Source of the DNA: DASVDE01 sp963740065 | GTDB lineage: Bacteria > Actinomycetota > Thermoleophilia > Solirubrobacterales > 70-9 | Assembly: GCA_963740065.1 (NCBI GenBank) | Contig: CAVUCS010000003.1 | Span: 1 to 64,000 of the forward strand | Direction: 5' to 3' | Length of the DNA stretch: 64,000 nt | Part shown: positions 8,862 through 17,154 of the stretch, piece by piece | How the letters are laid out: each line of letters begins with the position of its first letter | How positions within the stretch are numbered: the first letter of the stretch is position 1 | The notes under the pieces: model-generated | Database searches by the model: none | What the model saw: only the letters and a program-made list of their open reading frames with translations | What the model was told of the DNA's origin: nothing | Position numbers and translations under genes: made by a program

Positions 8862-9290
8862 TCAGCGCAGGGGATCGCGCCAGCGCAGGCCCTCGAAGCG
8901 GGCGAAATCGGTGTCGCAGGAGCAGAGTTCGGCGCCATGTTCGATCGCGAGAGCGGCCAGGTGCGCGTCACTGGTCAGATTGCCGGCCGCCCCGAGCGGG
9001 CTGAGTAAGTCCCTAAGGAGAGCGGGATGGCGGATGGTCGGCGCGACCGTCATCGCGCAGGGCCGGTCGAGCCAGGCGTCGACGTAGTCGAGCGCCTCGT
9101 CGAGGGCCAGAGGACGCTCAAAGACCGCCACGTTGGTCGAGATTCGGATGAAGCCGAGCAAGACGGCCCAAGCGAAAGCAACGGCCTCCGTGCCCGAAAG
9201 CGCCCCCTCCAGCCAAGCTCGCGCAGGCTCGTGCTTCGGCGCCTCCTCGTCTATCGCATAGAGCAGGAGATTGACGTCGGGCAGCTTCAC
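8862..9290 (-). CDS. vapC: VapC-type PIN-domain ribonuclease toxin
   Basis: 142-residue PIN domain protein. The acidic metal-binding residues are visible: PDVNLLLYA (first Asp, residue 5), a Glu in the central part, and TSDAHLAALA plus SCDTDFARF (C-terminal Asp residues). VapC toxins cleave tRNA or rRNA. The ATG overlaps the vapB stop by 4 bp (ATGA), so the two are translationally coupled. A family A palindrome lies immediately beyond its stop. Confidence 0.9.
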   Translation of the reverse strand: MKLPDVNLLLYAIDEEAPKHEPARAWLEGALSGTEAVAFAWAVLLGFIRISTNVAVFERPLALDEALDYVDAWLDRPCAMTVAPTIRHPALLRDLLSPLGAAGNLTSDAHLAALAIEHGAELCSCDTDFARFEGLRWRDPLR

Positions 9291-9547
9291 TTGCGCAGGT
9301 CGAGCTTTCGACGGATCTCCGCGTCCTCAAGCTCCGTCGCGATTCCCAGCGCTTTGTCGAGGTCGACTCCCGGCCTCACGCTCAGCCGTCGCGTCGGCAG
9401 GCGATACGGCTTCGCCGCGGATGTCTCGCCTTCGAGCCCACGGCGCACGTTCGAGTTCAACGCCTCCTTGAAGGAGATGCCGCGCTCCCGAGCGGTCTCC
9501 TTTAACTTCGCCGCCACGTCAGGGTCGAGGGTGACCGTCGTCCTCAT
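9287..9547 (-). CDS. vapB: VapB-type ribbon-helix-helix antitoxin
   Basis: 86 residues starting MRTTVTLDPDVAAKLKETAR, a classic ribbon-helix-helix DNA-binding N-terminus. The variable C-terminal tail should bind and neutralise VapC. The upstream region is AT-rich (CATAAAAGCATCATAGCATCAG), suitable for an autoregulated promoter. It is first gene of the vapBC operon. Confidence 0.9.
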   Translation of the reverse strand: MRTTVTLDPDVAAKLKETARERGISFKEALNSNVRRGLEGETSAAKPYRLPTRRLSVRPGVDLDKALGIATELEDAEIRRKLDLRK

Positions 9548-9628
9548 AAAAGCATCATAGCATCAGAATATTTGCTGTCATGATGCTTCTTATGGGAAAG
9601 CAGAACTCGCCCCCAGACCATTACATGA

Positions 9629-9701
9629 AGCCCGAGACGGGACTCGAACCCGTGACCCCCTCCTTACCATGGAGGTGCTCTACCAACTGAGCTACCCGGG
9701 C
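9629..9701 (-). tRNA. tRNA-Thr(GGT)
   Basis: 73-nt cloverleaf. Acceptor GCCCGGG pairs with CTCGGGC, the D-arm reads TAGCTCAGTTGGTAGAGC, the anticodon stem CCTCC/GGAGG encloses loop ATGGTAA (anticodon GGT), and the T-loop is GGTTCGAGTCC. The discriminator base is T and CCA is not encoded. Confidence 0.95.
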
Positions 9702-9737
9702 GGGTCGACTACGAAAGCCGAAGCCGCGCCGGCGATC

Positions 9738-11141
9738 TTAAAGGGTTCCCGCCCCGCCCTCCGCCGCCACTGCCAGCGCCTTGTCGCTGCCGAGATAGGG
9801 AGTGAGGACGAACTCGACCAGATCGGGGAACAGGCCTTCAAGCTCCTCGGCTCCTCCCGTCATCACGCGGCGGGAGATCAGCGAAACCATGCCGCCTACG
9901 AGGGCCTCTTCGGTGGCCTCGGAGTGCTGCTCTCCCCCGGCGGGGGCGGCGCCATTTCCGTTGGCGCCGTTGCCGTTGCCGTTGGCGGCCGCGGCTACCT
10001 CCTTGCGGCTGTCGCGGCCGGCGCGGAAGTAGGGGGCGAAGCTTTTGATCGCGGCGTCGTAGCGCTCCACCACCACCGGTCCGGCGACCAGCGCCTCGAC
10101 CATGCAGAGGCGGGCCATCGCCGGCTCGGCGGCGAGGAAGCGGAGCATCGCGGCGATCCCGTCCCTGATCCCGTCGGCCCAGTCGTCGGCTTGCTCGAAG
10201 CCCTGCCCAACCCGCTCGCGCAGCTCCTCCATAACCGTCTCGTATGCCGCGACGAAGCACTCCTCCTTGTTCTCGAAGTGCTCATAGAAGGTGCGGCGGG
10301 AGACGGCGGCGTGGCGGGCGATCTGTGCGATCGTCGCACCGCCGTAGCCGTTCTCGGCGACGGCGTCGGCGATGCCGGCGATCAGGCGCTCGCGCTGGTT
10401 GCGAGCGACGAACTTGCGCGGCAGGCCGTGGCGACCCGGGGGCAGGCGGGACAACTCGGGCGGGTAGCCATCCGGCCCGAGGACCGGGCAGGAAGCGGTG
10501 TCCGGCGCCAGGCTCTCCAGGGACGGTCCCCGGGTCAACTCCTCCATCGCCGCCGTGTGGCCGAGGTAGGGCATCACCGCGGCGGACATCAACTGCGGGA
10601 CCAGGGCGGGCAGCTCCTCCAATCGCCCGCGCGCGACTTTGGCGTAGATCTGCCCGTAGGCGGAGCCCGCCAGAGCCTCGGCGGTGGTGCGGGAGACCAT
10701 CTCCGGGTTGTCCATCTCCTGTCGCCCGGCGTCGATCAGGGAGGCGATCACCCGCATCGTCATATCGCGCCGGGCGCGGGCGGCGTTGCCGGCGGCGAGC
10801 ACCTCGATCGCGAAGGCGGCCCGCTCGGGGTCGCGTCTCATCGCTTCGACCATGAAGTGGGCGACGGCGCGCAGGCGGTCGGGCCAGTCGGTGGCGCTGT
10901 GGAAGGCCGACTGAATCTCCGCCATGCACTCCTCGTTGATCTCCTGCCAGGCGGAGATGAAGCAGTCGTAGCGGCCGCGGAAGTGATGCTCGAAGCAGCC
11001 GCGGTCGACGTCGGCGCGCTCGATGATCATCTCGACCGTGGTGCCGGCGTAGCCGTGCTCGGCGGCGACCTCGATCAGCGCCTCGATGATCCGCGCCCGC
11101 TCCGGGGCGTGAACGCGCTCGCGGGTCTCGGTCTCGAGCAC
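9738..11141 (-). CDS. tandem (double) TetR-family regulator
   Basis: 467 residues containing two complete TetR units in one frame. Unit 1 (residues about 15-205) has the HTH TVEMIIERADVDRGCFEHHF. Unit 2 (about 245-460) has TIAQIARHAAVSRRTFYEHF followed by an all-helical ligand domain. The linker region (PELSRLPPGRHGLPRKFVARNQRERLI) is the usual N-terminal leader of the TetR units nearby, which suggests fusion of two once separate genes. Unit 2 has an Asn/Gly/Ala-rich low-complexity loop near residue 405. The GTG start at 11141 follows the upstream stop context. A covalent pseudo-dimer could bind asymmetric operators. Confidence 0.85.
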   Translation of the reverse strand: MLETETRERVHAPERARIIEALIEVAAEHGYAGTTVEMIIERADVDRGCFEHHFRGRYDCFISAWQEINEECMAEIQSAFHSATDWPDRLRAVAHFMVEAMRRDPERAAFAIEVLAAGNAARARRDMTMRVIASLIDAGRQEMDNPEMVSRTTAEALAGSAYGQIYAKVARGRLEELPALVPQLMSAAVMPYLGHTAAMEELTRGPSLESLAPDTASCPVLGPDGYPPELSRLPPGRHGLPRKFVARNQRERLIAGIADAVAENGYGGATIAQIARHAAVSRRTFYEHFENKEECFVAAYETVMEELRERVGQGFEQADDWADGIRDGIAAMLRFLAAEPAMARLCMVEALVAGPVVVERYDAAIKSFAPYFRAGRDSRKEVAAAANGNGNGANGNGAAPAGGEQHSEATEEALVGGMVSLISRRVMTGGAEELEGLFPDLVEFVLTPYLGSDKALAVAAEGGAGTL

Positions 11142-11227
11142 TAGCCCATCGGGCCTCCGGTCCCCGCCTTCGCGGACACTTCCCCTTGAGCTCCCTGGCT
11201 ACGTGGCACGCTCATATGCATGCTCGG

Positions 11228-11908
11228 CTAACCAACCTCAAGGGTCGTGGGCGCTTCGTCGGCCGCGCGCCTCGCGGCCTCGGCGCCGACATACGGGACG
11301 AGCGAGAACTCGACCAGCTCGGGCAACAGCGTCCCGAGCTCGTCAGCCTGTCCCATGACGATGCGCTGGTAAATGATCCAGAAGATCCCCCCGACGAGGG
11401 TCTCCTCCAAGGTCTGCGGCAGCTGGTCCCCGTTGGGAGAGGCTTCGCGACCCATGCGGAAGAGGGGGATGAAGGCCTCGATCGAGCGCTCGTAGCGGTC
11501 GATCGCGGCGGGCCCGGCGGAGAGCGCCTCGACGATGCAGGTGCGGGCGAGGGCGGGCTCGGTGGCGACGTAGCGCAGGAAGGCGGCGAGGCCGGCGGTG
11601 AGGCGTCCCGGCCAGTCGTCGACTCGGGCGGCGGCCTCGACCACTCGGCGCAAGGCCTCTCTGACGGCGGCCTCCGAGGCGGCGAGGAAGCAGTCCTCCT
11701 TGGAGGAGAAGTTCTCGTAGAAGGCGCTGCGCGAGACGCCGGCGCGGCGGACGACGTCGGCGACGGTGACCGCCCGGTAGCCGCTCTCCTCGATCTCCGC
11801 GGCGAGCGCGTCGATCATCCGCGCTCGCTGGTGTTGCGCGATGAATTCGCGGGGGAGCGGATGTCGTCCCGGTGGCACCCGCACTGCGGGGAAGCCAGCA
11901 TCAGCCAT
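11228..11908 (-). CDS. TetR-family regulator
   Basis: 226 residues. The leader FPAVRVPPGRHPLPREF is followed by HTH TVADVVRRAGVSRSAFYENF and a ligand-binding domain. It is a close paralogue of the protein at 16403-17074 across the full length. It lies 86 bp upstream of the tandem TetR gene, and the same gene order recurs at 15661-17074. Ligand and target are unknown. Confidence 0.88.
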   Translation of the reverse strand: MADAGFPAVRVPPGRHPLPREFIAQHQRARMIDALAAEIEESGYRAVTVADVVRRAGVSRSAFYENFSSKEDCFLAASEAAVREALRRVVEAAARVDDWPGRLTAGLAAFLRYVATEPALARTCIVEALSAGPAAIDRYERSIEAFIPLFRMGREASPNGDQLPQTLEETLVGGIFWIIYQRIVMGQADELGTLLPELVEFSLVPYVGAEAARRAADEAPTTLEVG

Positions 11909-11992
11909 GTACGTCAGGGTACTCCGAGGCCGCGAGATTCAACCGCCAAGCCAAATGCCGGTACCGCGCCGTTACCCGAACCCGCCCGCTCC

Positions 11993-12039
11993 CCGCTGCG
12001 CGAGTTATGCCTGATATGCCAGCATAACTCGCAGCGGAA
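11993..12039. repeat. family A palindrome, copy 3
   Basis: CCGCTGCGCGAGTTATGCC with its complement, in the gap between TetR genes (11908 and 12122). It has a 2-base insertion in the left arm. Confidence 0.85.
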
Positions 12040-12065
12040 TGAGCCGTGGGTCGGCAAGACCGTCG

Positions 12066-12112
12066 TTCCGCTGCGAGTTATGCCTGATATGTCAGGCATA
12101 ACTCGCAGCGGA
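12066..12112. repeat. family A palindrome, copy 4
   Basis: The most symmetrical copy: TTCCGCTGCGAGTTATGCC, centre TGATATGTCA, and the matching right arm. It is 26 bp from copy 3, in the same intergenic gap. Confidence 0.9.
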
Positions 12113-12121
12113 GCGGGGTGT

Positions 12122-12811
12122 TTAGGCGGGGGCGGGCTCTTGGGCCTGGCGCTCGGCCTCTTCGGCGCCGAGGTACGGGGAGAGGACCAGCTCGACGAGT
12201 TGGGGGAGCTGCTTCTCCAAGTCGGCGGCGCGGCCGGATCCCAGCTCGCGGACGATGAGGGCGGAGATGCCTCCGACGACCGCCTCCTCGGTGGTCTCCG
12301 GAAGGGGCCGGGCGCCGGTGTGCGCCGGGCGGCCGGCGCGCAGCATCTCGACGATCCCCTGCATCGTGGCCCGGTGGCGGGCGCCGATCTCCCCACCGGC
12401 GCCGATCGGCTCGATCAGGCAGAGGCGGGCCAGCTCGGGCTCGCCGGAGAGGAAGCGCAGCATCGTCGCCAGCGCCGCCCGCACCTTCTGCGGCCACTCC
12501 TCGAAGGCCCCGGCGGCGACGACCATCGCGCCGCGGATGTGATCGACCACCATGTCGTAAGCGGCGAGGAAGCACTCCTCCTTGCCTTTGAAGTGCTCAT
12601 AGAAGGTGCGGCGGGAGACCGAGGCCGCTTTGGTGATGTCGGCGACCGTGGTGTCGTTGTAGCCCTTCTCGGCGACGGCGTCGACGAGGGCGGTGATGAT
12701 CCGCTCCCGCTGGTTTCTGGCGACGAACTCTCGCGGCAGGCCGTGGCGGCCGGCGGGCAGGCGCGGGCCCGCGTCGGCTCTCGCTCTCCTCTGGCTGCCT
12801 CCCTTCCCCAC
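12122..12811 (-). CDS. TetR-family regulator
   Basis: 229 residues. The leader RLPAGRHGLPREFVARNQRE is shared with several paralogues here. HTH is TVADITKAASVSRRTFYEHF, followed by a helical C-terminal domain ending YLGAEEAERQAQEPAPA. It lies 16 bp downstream of the HTH-less TetR-like gene, so the genes from 14058 down to 12122 may form one transcript. Confidence 0.88.
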   Translation of the reverse strand: MGKGGSQRRARADAGPRLPAGRHGLPREFVARNQRERIITALVDAVAEKGYNDTTVADITKAASVSRRTFYEHFKGKEECFLAAYDMVVDHIRGAMVVAAGAFEEWPQKVRAALATMLRFLSGEPELARLCLIEPIGAGGEIGARHRATMQGIVEMLRAGRPAHTGARPLPETTEEAVVGGISALIVRELGSGRAADLEKQLPQLVELVLSPYLGAEEAERQAQEPAPA

Positions 12812-12827
12812 GCGAGGACGATACCGC

Positions 12828-13310
12828 TCAGCGCAACGGCTGAACCAGCAACTCCTGCTCGGCGGCCTGGGAGCCGAGGTAGGGCATCACGGCGAGGTAG
12901 ACCAGCTCGCCGAGGAAGGCTTTCCCCCGCTCGAATCCGTCGCCGTCCAGCTTGCCGACGAGCGTCGCGTAGACGGCGCCGGCGGCGATCTCGGCGGTGC
13001 AACGGGAGACGGCGGCGGGGTTCTCGAGTTGGTCGCGCCCGGCGTCGAGCAGATCGGCGAGGCGCTGCAGGAGGCGGTCGCGCCGGGCCTGCGCGCGGCG
13101 ACCGGCGCCGTTGACGTCGACGAGGAGGAAGCGGGCGCGGGCGGGGTCGTCCTCGAGGAAGCTGATCGCAGCCCAACCGGCGGCCCAAACGCGGTCGTGC
13201 CAACCGTCGGGCCCGTCGTAGGCGCTGGTGACGCAGGTACAGAGCTCGCCGGCCGCCTCCTCATAGGCCGCGAGCCGCTGGTCGTCCCACTCGCGGGGCG
13301 CCTGGCTCAC
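12828..13310 (-). CDS. TetR ligand-binding-domain protein lacking the HTH
   Basis: 160 residues from a GTG at 13310. The sequence begins at what would be the first helix after the HTH (LAAYEEAAGELCTCVTSAYD) and continues as a TetR C-terminal domain ending AVMPYLGSQAAEQELL. Its C-terminal half resembles unit 1 of the tandem TetR protein (RRD...LLDAGR...NPA.VSR.TAE). No HTH can be found upstream in any frame before the neighbouring TetR gene ends at 13342. It may heterodimerise with a full TetR or be a truncated relic. Confidence 0.65.
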   Translation of the reverse strand: MSQAPREWDDQRLAAYEEAAGELCTCVTSAYDGPDGWHDRVWAAGWAAISFLEDDPARARFLLVDVNGAGRRAQARRDRLLQRLADLLDAGRDQLENPAAVSRCTAEIAAGAVYATLVGKLDGDGFERGKAFLGELVYLAVMPYLGSQAAEQELLVQPLR

Positions 13311-13341
13311 ATTCGCCCGGCCCTGCTCCCCGCCTTCGCGT

Positions 13342-14058
13342 TCAAGCGGCCACTCGGGCCTGAGCGGCGTCGGCCGCGCGGCCCGCCTCCACCTCACCGA
13401 CGTACGGGGTGAGGGCGATCTGGAGCATTTCCGGCAGCAGCGCTTTGATCTCGGCCGCCTCCCCGGCGACGAGGCGCTGATGGACGAGCCAGGCGATGCC
13501 GCCGGCGAGCGCCACCTCAAGCCCTTCCGGGAGGCGCGCGGAGCGCGGGTTCAGCGCGCGGCCCTCGCTCAGCTTCGGCGCCACCCGCTCCAGCATCCCC
13601 TGGTAGCGGGCGAGCGCCTCCGGGCCGGCGGCCTGCGCCTCGACCAAACAGAGAGTCGCGCGCGGGGTCTCGGTGACGACCATCTCGAGGAAGACCTCAA
13701 GGCCGGTTGAGATCTGATCGGTCCAGTCCAGCTCAGGGTCGACCAGCTCGGCAAAGACCTCGACGGCGGCCTCGACGTTCTCGTCAAAGGCGGCGAGGAA
13801 GCACTCCTCCTTGCCCTCGAAGTGCTCGTAGAAGGTGGTCAGCGCGACCCTCGCGGTTCTCGCGATCAGCTCGATCGTGGTTCTGCGATAGCCGCGCTCC
13901 GCGACCAGTTCCGCGGTGGCGAGCAGCATGCGCTCACGCTGGTTCTGGACGACGAAATCGTGGGGCACGAGGTGGCGCCCCGGTGGCAATGTCGCCAGTC
14001 GCTCGGAGATGGACCGCGTTTCCGCCATGCGCTTGGCCACCGTAGCACTCATAGCCAT
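13342..14058 (-). CDS. TetR-family regulator
   Basis: 238 residues with leader RLATLPPGRHLVPHDFVVQN, HTH TIELIARTARVALTTFYEHF and a full ligand domain. It is divergent from the TetR gene at 14179, with a 120-bp shared regulatory gap holding palindromes. It lies 31 bp upstream of the HTH-less TetR-like gene, probably in the same operon. Several in-frame ATG codons exist near the 5' end. 14058 is the longest reading. Confidence 0.85.
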   Translation of the reverse strand: MAMSATVAKRMAETRSISERLATLPPGRHLVPHDFVVQNQRERMLLATAELVAERGYRRTTIELIARTARVALTTFYEHFEGKEECFLAAFDENVEAAVEVFAELVDPELDWTDQISTGLEVFLEMVVTETPRATLCLVEAQAAGPEALARYQGMLERVAPKLSEGRALNPRSARLPEGLEVALAGGIAWLVHQRLVAGEAAEIKALLPEMLQIALTPYVGEVEAGRAADAAQARVAA

Positions 14059-14178
14059 TGGTGTCTAGTTCCGTTCTTTTCAGAAAATCTCGTGTTCGTG
14101 AAAAATTCGCCCCGGTGCTTCCTGAAAGGTGCTATACCCTGAACAGAACGTTCTAGTTTTCAGAAGGAGGGACGACCG
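14059..14178. promoter_or_regulatory. divergent TetR-TetR promoter/operator region
   Basis: Contains the perfect palindrome AGAACGTTCT at 14145-14154, directly 3' of a possible -10 (CTATACC). Two related blocks are visible: CCGTTCTTTTCAGAAAA near 14071 and CGTTCTAGTTTTCAGAAGG near 14149. The paired motifs suggest operator sites for one or both divergent TetR proteins. Confidence 0.5.
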
Positions 14179-14899
14179 ATGGCGAGCGAACCGGCAAGTG
14201 CCCACATAGCCAAAGGCGAGGTTGTCCCAGCTGCCCCCTTCCCCTCTCTGCGTGACCGCCCCTCCCGCGCCCAATTACGGCCGCGAATGCTTGAGGCGAT
14301 GCTCGAGGCAAGCGGGGAGATCGGCTACGAGCACGTCGCGGTGCGGCACGTGATCGAGCGGGCCAGATCCAGCCGCGCCACCTTCTACAAGTACTTCGAG
14401 GGCAAGGACGACTGCTTCACGCAGGCCTACGGCGAGGCCGGCGAGTGGCTCTACCGGCGAGTGGTCGACGTCGCCGGCAGGAGAGCCGAGTTGGCGCGAG
14501 GGGTTGCGAGCCGGACTGGCGGAGCTGCTCGAGTTCTGCGCCAACCGCCCGGAGCTGGCGCGCGCCCTCTTCGTCGAGATCCACGCGGCCGACGAACGGG
14601 CGCGTGAGCACCGAGCGGAGCTGATGAGACGCTTCGCCGCGGCGCTGGACGTCGCTCGCGACGAGCTACCCGGCCGCACCCCCCCGCAGGTGACCGGCGA
14701 CTTCATGGCCGGCGCGATCGAAAACCTGATCAGCGCCAAATTGATGGCCGGCGACGCCGCGACCGTTCCCGACCTCCTCCCCGGCCTGCTCCATTTCGTC
14801 GTCATGCAGTACTGCGGCGAAGAGGCCGCCTGGGAAGAGATGACCGCCGCCCCCCTAGCCACCTGGAGCGCCCGCCGCGCAGCCGCGGCCGCGGTGTAG
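14179..14899 (+). CDS. TetR-family regulator, frameshifted
   Basis: About 240 residues when joined. The N-terminal frame (14179 on) has HTH AVRHVIERARSSRATFYKYF. The C-terminal frame (from about 14504) reads LAELLEFCANRPELARALFV to YCGEEAAWEEM. The break lies near 14500 in a GC-rich run (AGAGCCGAGTTGGCGCGAGG), consistent with one indel. The ATG follows AGAAGGAGGG, a strong ribosome site. It is divergent from 13342-14058. Confidence 0.82.
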
Positions 14900-14941
14900 C
14901 GTCAGCGGCACTCCGCACGCCCCGCACTCCAACAACTCCGC

Positions 14942-14986
14942 TCCGCTGCGAGTTATCTCTGACATACCGAGATAAGTCGCAGCGGA
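14942..14986. repeat. family A palindrome, copy 5
   Basis: TCCGCTGCGAGTTATCTC and complement, just after the frameshifted TetR stop. Confidence 0.86.
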
Positions 14987-15020
14987 GCGGAGGTTCGCCC
15001 CCCTCGCCCGAAACCTCTCG

Positions 15021-15066
15021 TTCCGCTGCGAGTTATGCCTGCTCTTCAGGGATAAGTCGCAGCGGA
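15021..15066. repeat. family A palindrome, copy 6
   Basis: TTCCGCTGCGAGTTATGCC and right arm GATAAGTCGCAGCGGAA. It lies 34 bp from copy 5, so the two copies fill a convergent intergenic gap. Confidence 0.88.
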
Positions 15067-15085
15067 ACGCGCTTGCGCGGCGGGG

Positions 15086-15583
15086 CTAGCTGAAGCGGGA
15101 GGGGTCTATGCGGCAGTAGTTGAACTCGAAGGAGAGGACCGTGTTGTTGGCCAGGTTCGAGTTGCGGCGCAGGCGGATGATGTTGCTCTGCGCCTGGAAC
15201 TTGTTGTTCGCCTTCAGCGCCTTGCCGATCTTGGTCAGCATGCCGCGCTCGACGTTCAGGTACTGGATCCACTTGGAGAGCCTTTGCTCGTCTCCGACGG
15301 GCTGAGGCAGGGCGCGGAGCTGGGTGATCGTCTTGCGCAGGGAGGCGGCGGCCCGCTTGAAGCGCTTGGCGGCCTTGCCGAGCTGGTTCTTCTGGACCAT
15401 CTTCCTGACGCCCTTGAAGATCTTCTTGTTGGCGTGCGTGTTGACCTTGCAGATCGGCTCCGCCCGGGCGACGTAGTCGTCCCTGGTGATGTCCTCGGCG
15501 AACGCGGTAGCGCTTACGCACAGCGCCGTCGCAAATACGGCAACCGCTATGACGATTCGATTCCTGCCCATGATCATTCCCAT
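15086..15583 (-). CDS. secreted small basic protein, unknown function
   Basis: About 165 residues. It has a clear signal peptide (IVIAVAVFATALCVSATAFA, cleavage after AFA) and a mature chain of basic amphipathic helices (KNQLGKAAKRFKRAAASLRK). Two cysteines (in PICKVN and NYCRID) could form one disulfide. Three ATG codons lie at 15583, 15577 and 15571. 15583 gives the best distance to AAACGGGG. I do not recognise the family. It looks like a lineage-specific exported protein. Confidence 0.7.
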   Translation of the reverse strand: MGMIMGRNRIVIAVAVFATALCVSATAFAEDITRDDYVARAEPICKVNTHANKKIFKGVRKMVQKNQLGKAAKRFKRAAASLRKTITQLRALPQPVGDEQRLSKWIQYLNVERGMLTKIGKALKANNKFQAQSNIIRLRRNSNLANNTVLSFEFNYCRIDPSRFS

Positions 15584-15660
15584 TCCCCGTTTCTTCCCTG
15601 TCCTTATTGACAACACAGCTTATGAGAAAGGGGAGCGGTGGGAATGAGGCTCACAAGAAC

Positions 15661-16363
15661 TCAATCTTCGCGCGCCAGGCGGGCTGCTTCGACCGTGCCG
15701 AGATAGGGGGTGAGGACGAACTCGACCAGCGCCGGGAGCAGTTCCTCGAGCTCGTCTTCGCGCCCGGCCATGATCCGGCGCGAGATCAGCGAGGCCATGC
15801 CCCCCGCCAGCGCATCCTCGGTCGTCGGCGAGAGGTTGTCCAGCGTTTCCTGCGGCAGGCCTCTGCGGCCGGCTCTGAAGTACGGGATGAAGCCCTGGAT
15901 CGGACGCGTCGTAGCGCTCCACCACGACCGGGCCGGCGACGAGAGCCTCGACCATGCAGAGGCGGGCCAAGGCGGGCTCGGCGACGAGGAAGGCGAGCAT
16001 CTCGGCGATCCCCGCTCTGATCGCGCCCGGCCAATCGTCGGCCTGCTCGAAGCCCTGCGCGATCCGCCCGCGCAGCTCCTCCATCACCGTCTCGAAAGCG
16101 GCGGCGAAACACTCGTCCTTGCTCGCGAAGTGCTCGTAGAAGGTGCGTCGAGAGACCGCGGCGTGCTTGGCGATGTGGGCGATCGTCGTCCCGGCGTAGC
16201 CGTGCTCGGCGACGGCCTCGGCGATCCCGGCGATCAGCCGCTCGCGCTGGTTACGGGCGACGAACTCGCGCGGGAGGCCGTGCCGGCCCGTGGGCAGGCG
16301 CGCCAGCTCCGGTGGGTATCCCTCCTCGGGAGGGCCTGGGGTCTCAGGGGGCTCGTTAGCCAC
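15661..16363 (-). CDS. TetR-family regulator, frameshifted, paralogue of tandem unit 2
   Basis: N-terminal 195 codons are intact with HTH TIAHIAKHAAVSRRTFYEHF and the run MVEALVAGPVVVERYDA, almost identical to unit 2 of the tandem TetR protein. At about 15905 the frame breaks. Shifting restores FIPYFRAGRRGLPQETLDN and the ending PYLGTVEAARLARED, with stop at 15661. It is 39 bp downstream of the TetR at 16403-17074. The two repeat the order found at 9738-11908. Confidence 0.85.
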
Positions 16364-16402
16364 CCGGCGAAGATATCTCCCTCGCCCCGCGCGTCGCGGG
16401 TC

Positions 16403-17074
16403 TCAGCTTGCCGGGGAGGACTCGCCCGCGGCCTGCCTCGCGGCGGCGGCCCCCATATAAGGGGTGAGCGCGAACTCGACCAGCTCGGGGAGGAGCGCCT
16501 CGATCCCCTCGACCTGTCCCGTGACGATCCGCTGGTGGACGATCCAGAAGATCCCGCCGACGATCGTCTCCTCGAGGGTCTCCGGTAGTTCGTCGCCGCT
16601 GGGCGACAGCTTGCGGCCCATGCGAAAGAAGGGGACGAAGGCCTGGATTGAGAGCTCGTGGCGCTCGGCCGCGGCCGGTCCGGCGGCGAGTGCCTCGACG
16701 ATGCAGGTGCGGGCGAGCGCCGGCTGCTCGGCGACGTAGCCGAGGAAGGCGGCCAGCCCGACGTTGACCTGGGCGGGCCATTCCTCCGCGTCGGCGGCCG
16801 CCTCTTGAACCCGGCGCAGCGCTTCCGCGACGGCGTATTCGGAAGCGGCGATGAAGCAGTCCTCCTTGGAGGAGAAGTGCTCGTAGAAGGTGTTGCGAGC
16901 GACCCCCGCCCGGCGCACGATGTCGGCGACGGTGACGGAGCGGTAGCCCTTGTCCTCGATCTCCTCTGCCAGCGCCTCGATGATCCGCGCTCGCTGATGC
17001 TGAGCGACGAATTCACGCGGCAGCGCATGCCGTCCAGGCGGCACTCGCACCGCTTGAGAGGCACGCTCAGCCAC
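16403..17074 (-). CDS. TetR-family regulator
   Basis: 223 residues, intact, HTH TVADIVRRAGVARNTFYEHF, with leader AVRVPPGRHALPREFVAQHQ. It is a full-length paralogue of 11228-11908 (for example GGIFWIVHQRIVTGQ versus GGIFWIIYQRIVMGQ). It is divergent from the TetR at 17155, with palindrome CGGTATACCG in the gap. Confidence 0.9.
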   Translation of the reverse strand: MAERASQAVRVPPGRHALPREFVAQHQRARIIEALAEEIEDKGYRSVTVADIVRRAGVARNTFYEHFSSKEDCFIAASEYAVAEALRRVQEAAADAEEWPAQVNVGLAAFLGYVAEQPALARTCIVEALAAGPAAAERHELSIQAFVPFFRMGRKLSPSGDELPETLEETIVGGIFWIVHQRIVTGQVEGIEALLPELVEFALTPYMGAAAARQAAGESSPAS

Positions 17075-17123
17075 GATTTCAGCCTACTCGCCGAGAAAGG
17101 CGATTCCAAGCTGGACGGATCGC

Positions 17124-17141
17124 CGGTATACCGCTACAGTA
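17124..17141 (+). promoter_or_regulatory. operator palindrome and -10 between divergent TetR genes
   Basis: CGGTATACCG (17124-17133) is a perfect 10-bp palindrome, followed by TACAGT (17136-17141), a reasonable -10 for the gene starting at 17155. The short leader would be only a few bases long. Confidence 0.45.
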
Positions 17142-17154
17142 CCTGAGACAGACA

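Noticed and set aside
9600..9730. Integration site at tRNA-Thr(GGT)
   Set aside because: No direct repeat of its 3' end was seen elsewhere in the window.
11186..13114. 642-codon plus-strand open frame across three TetR genes
   Set aside because: Antisense shadow. The minus-strand TetR frames contain recognisable HTH motifs throughout.
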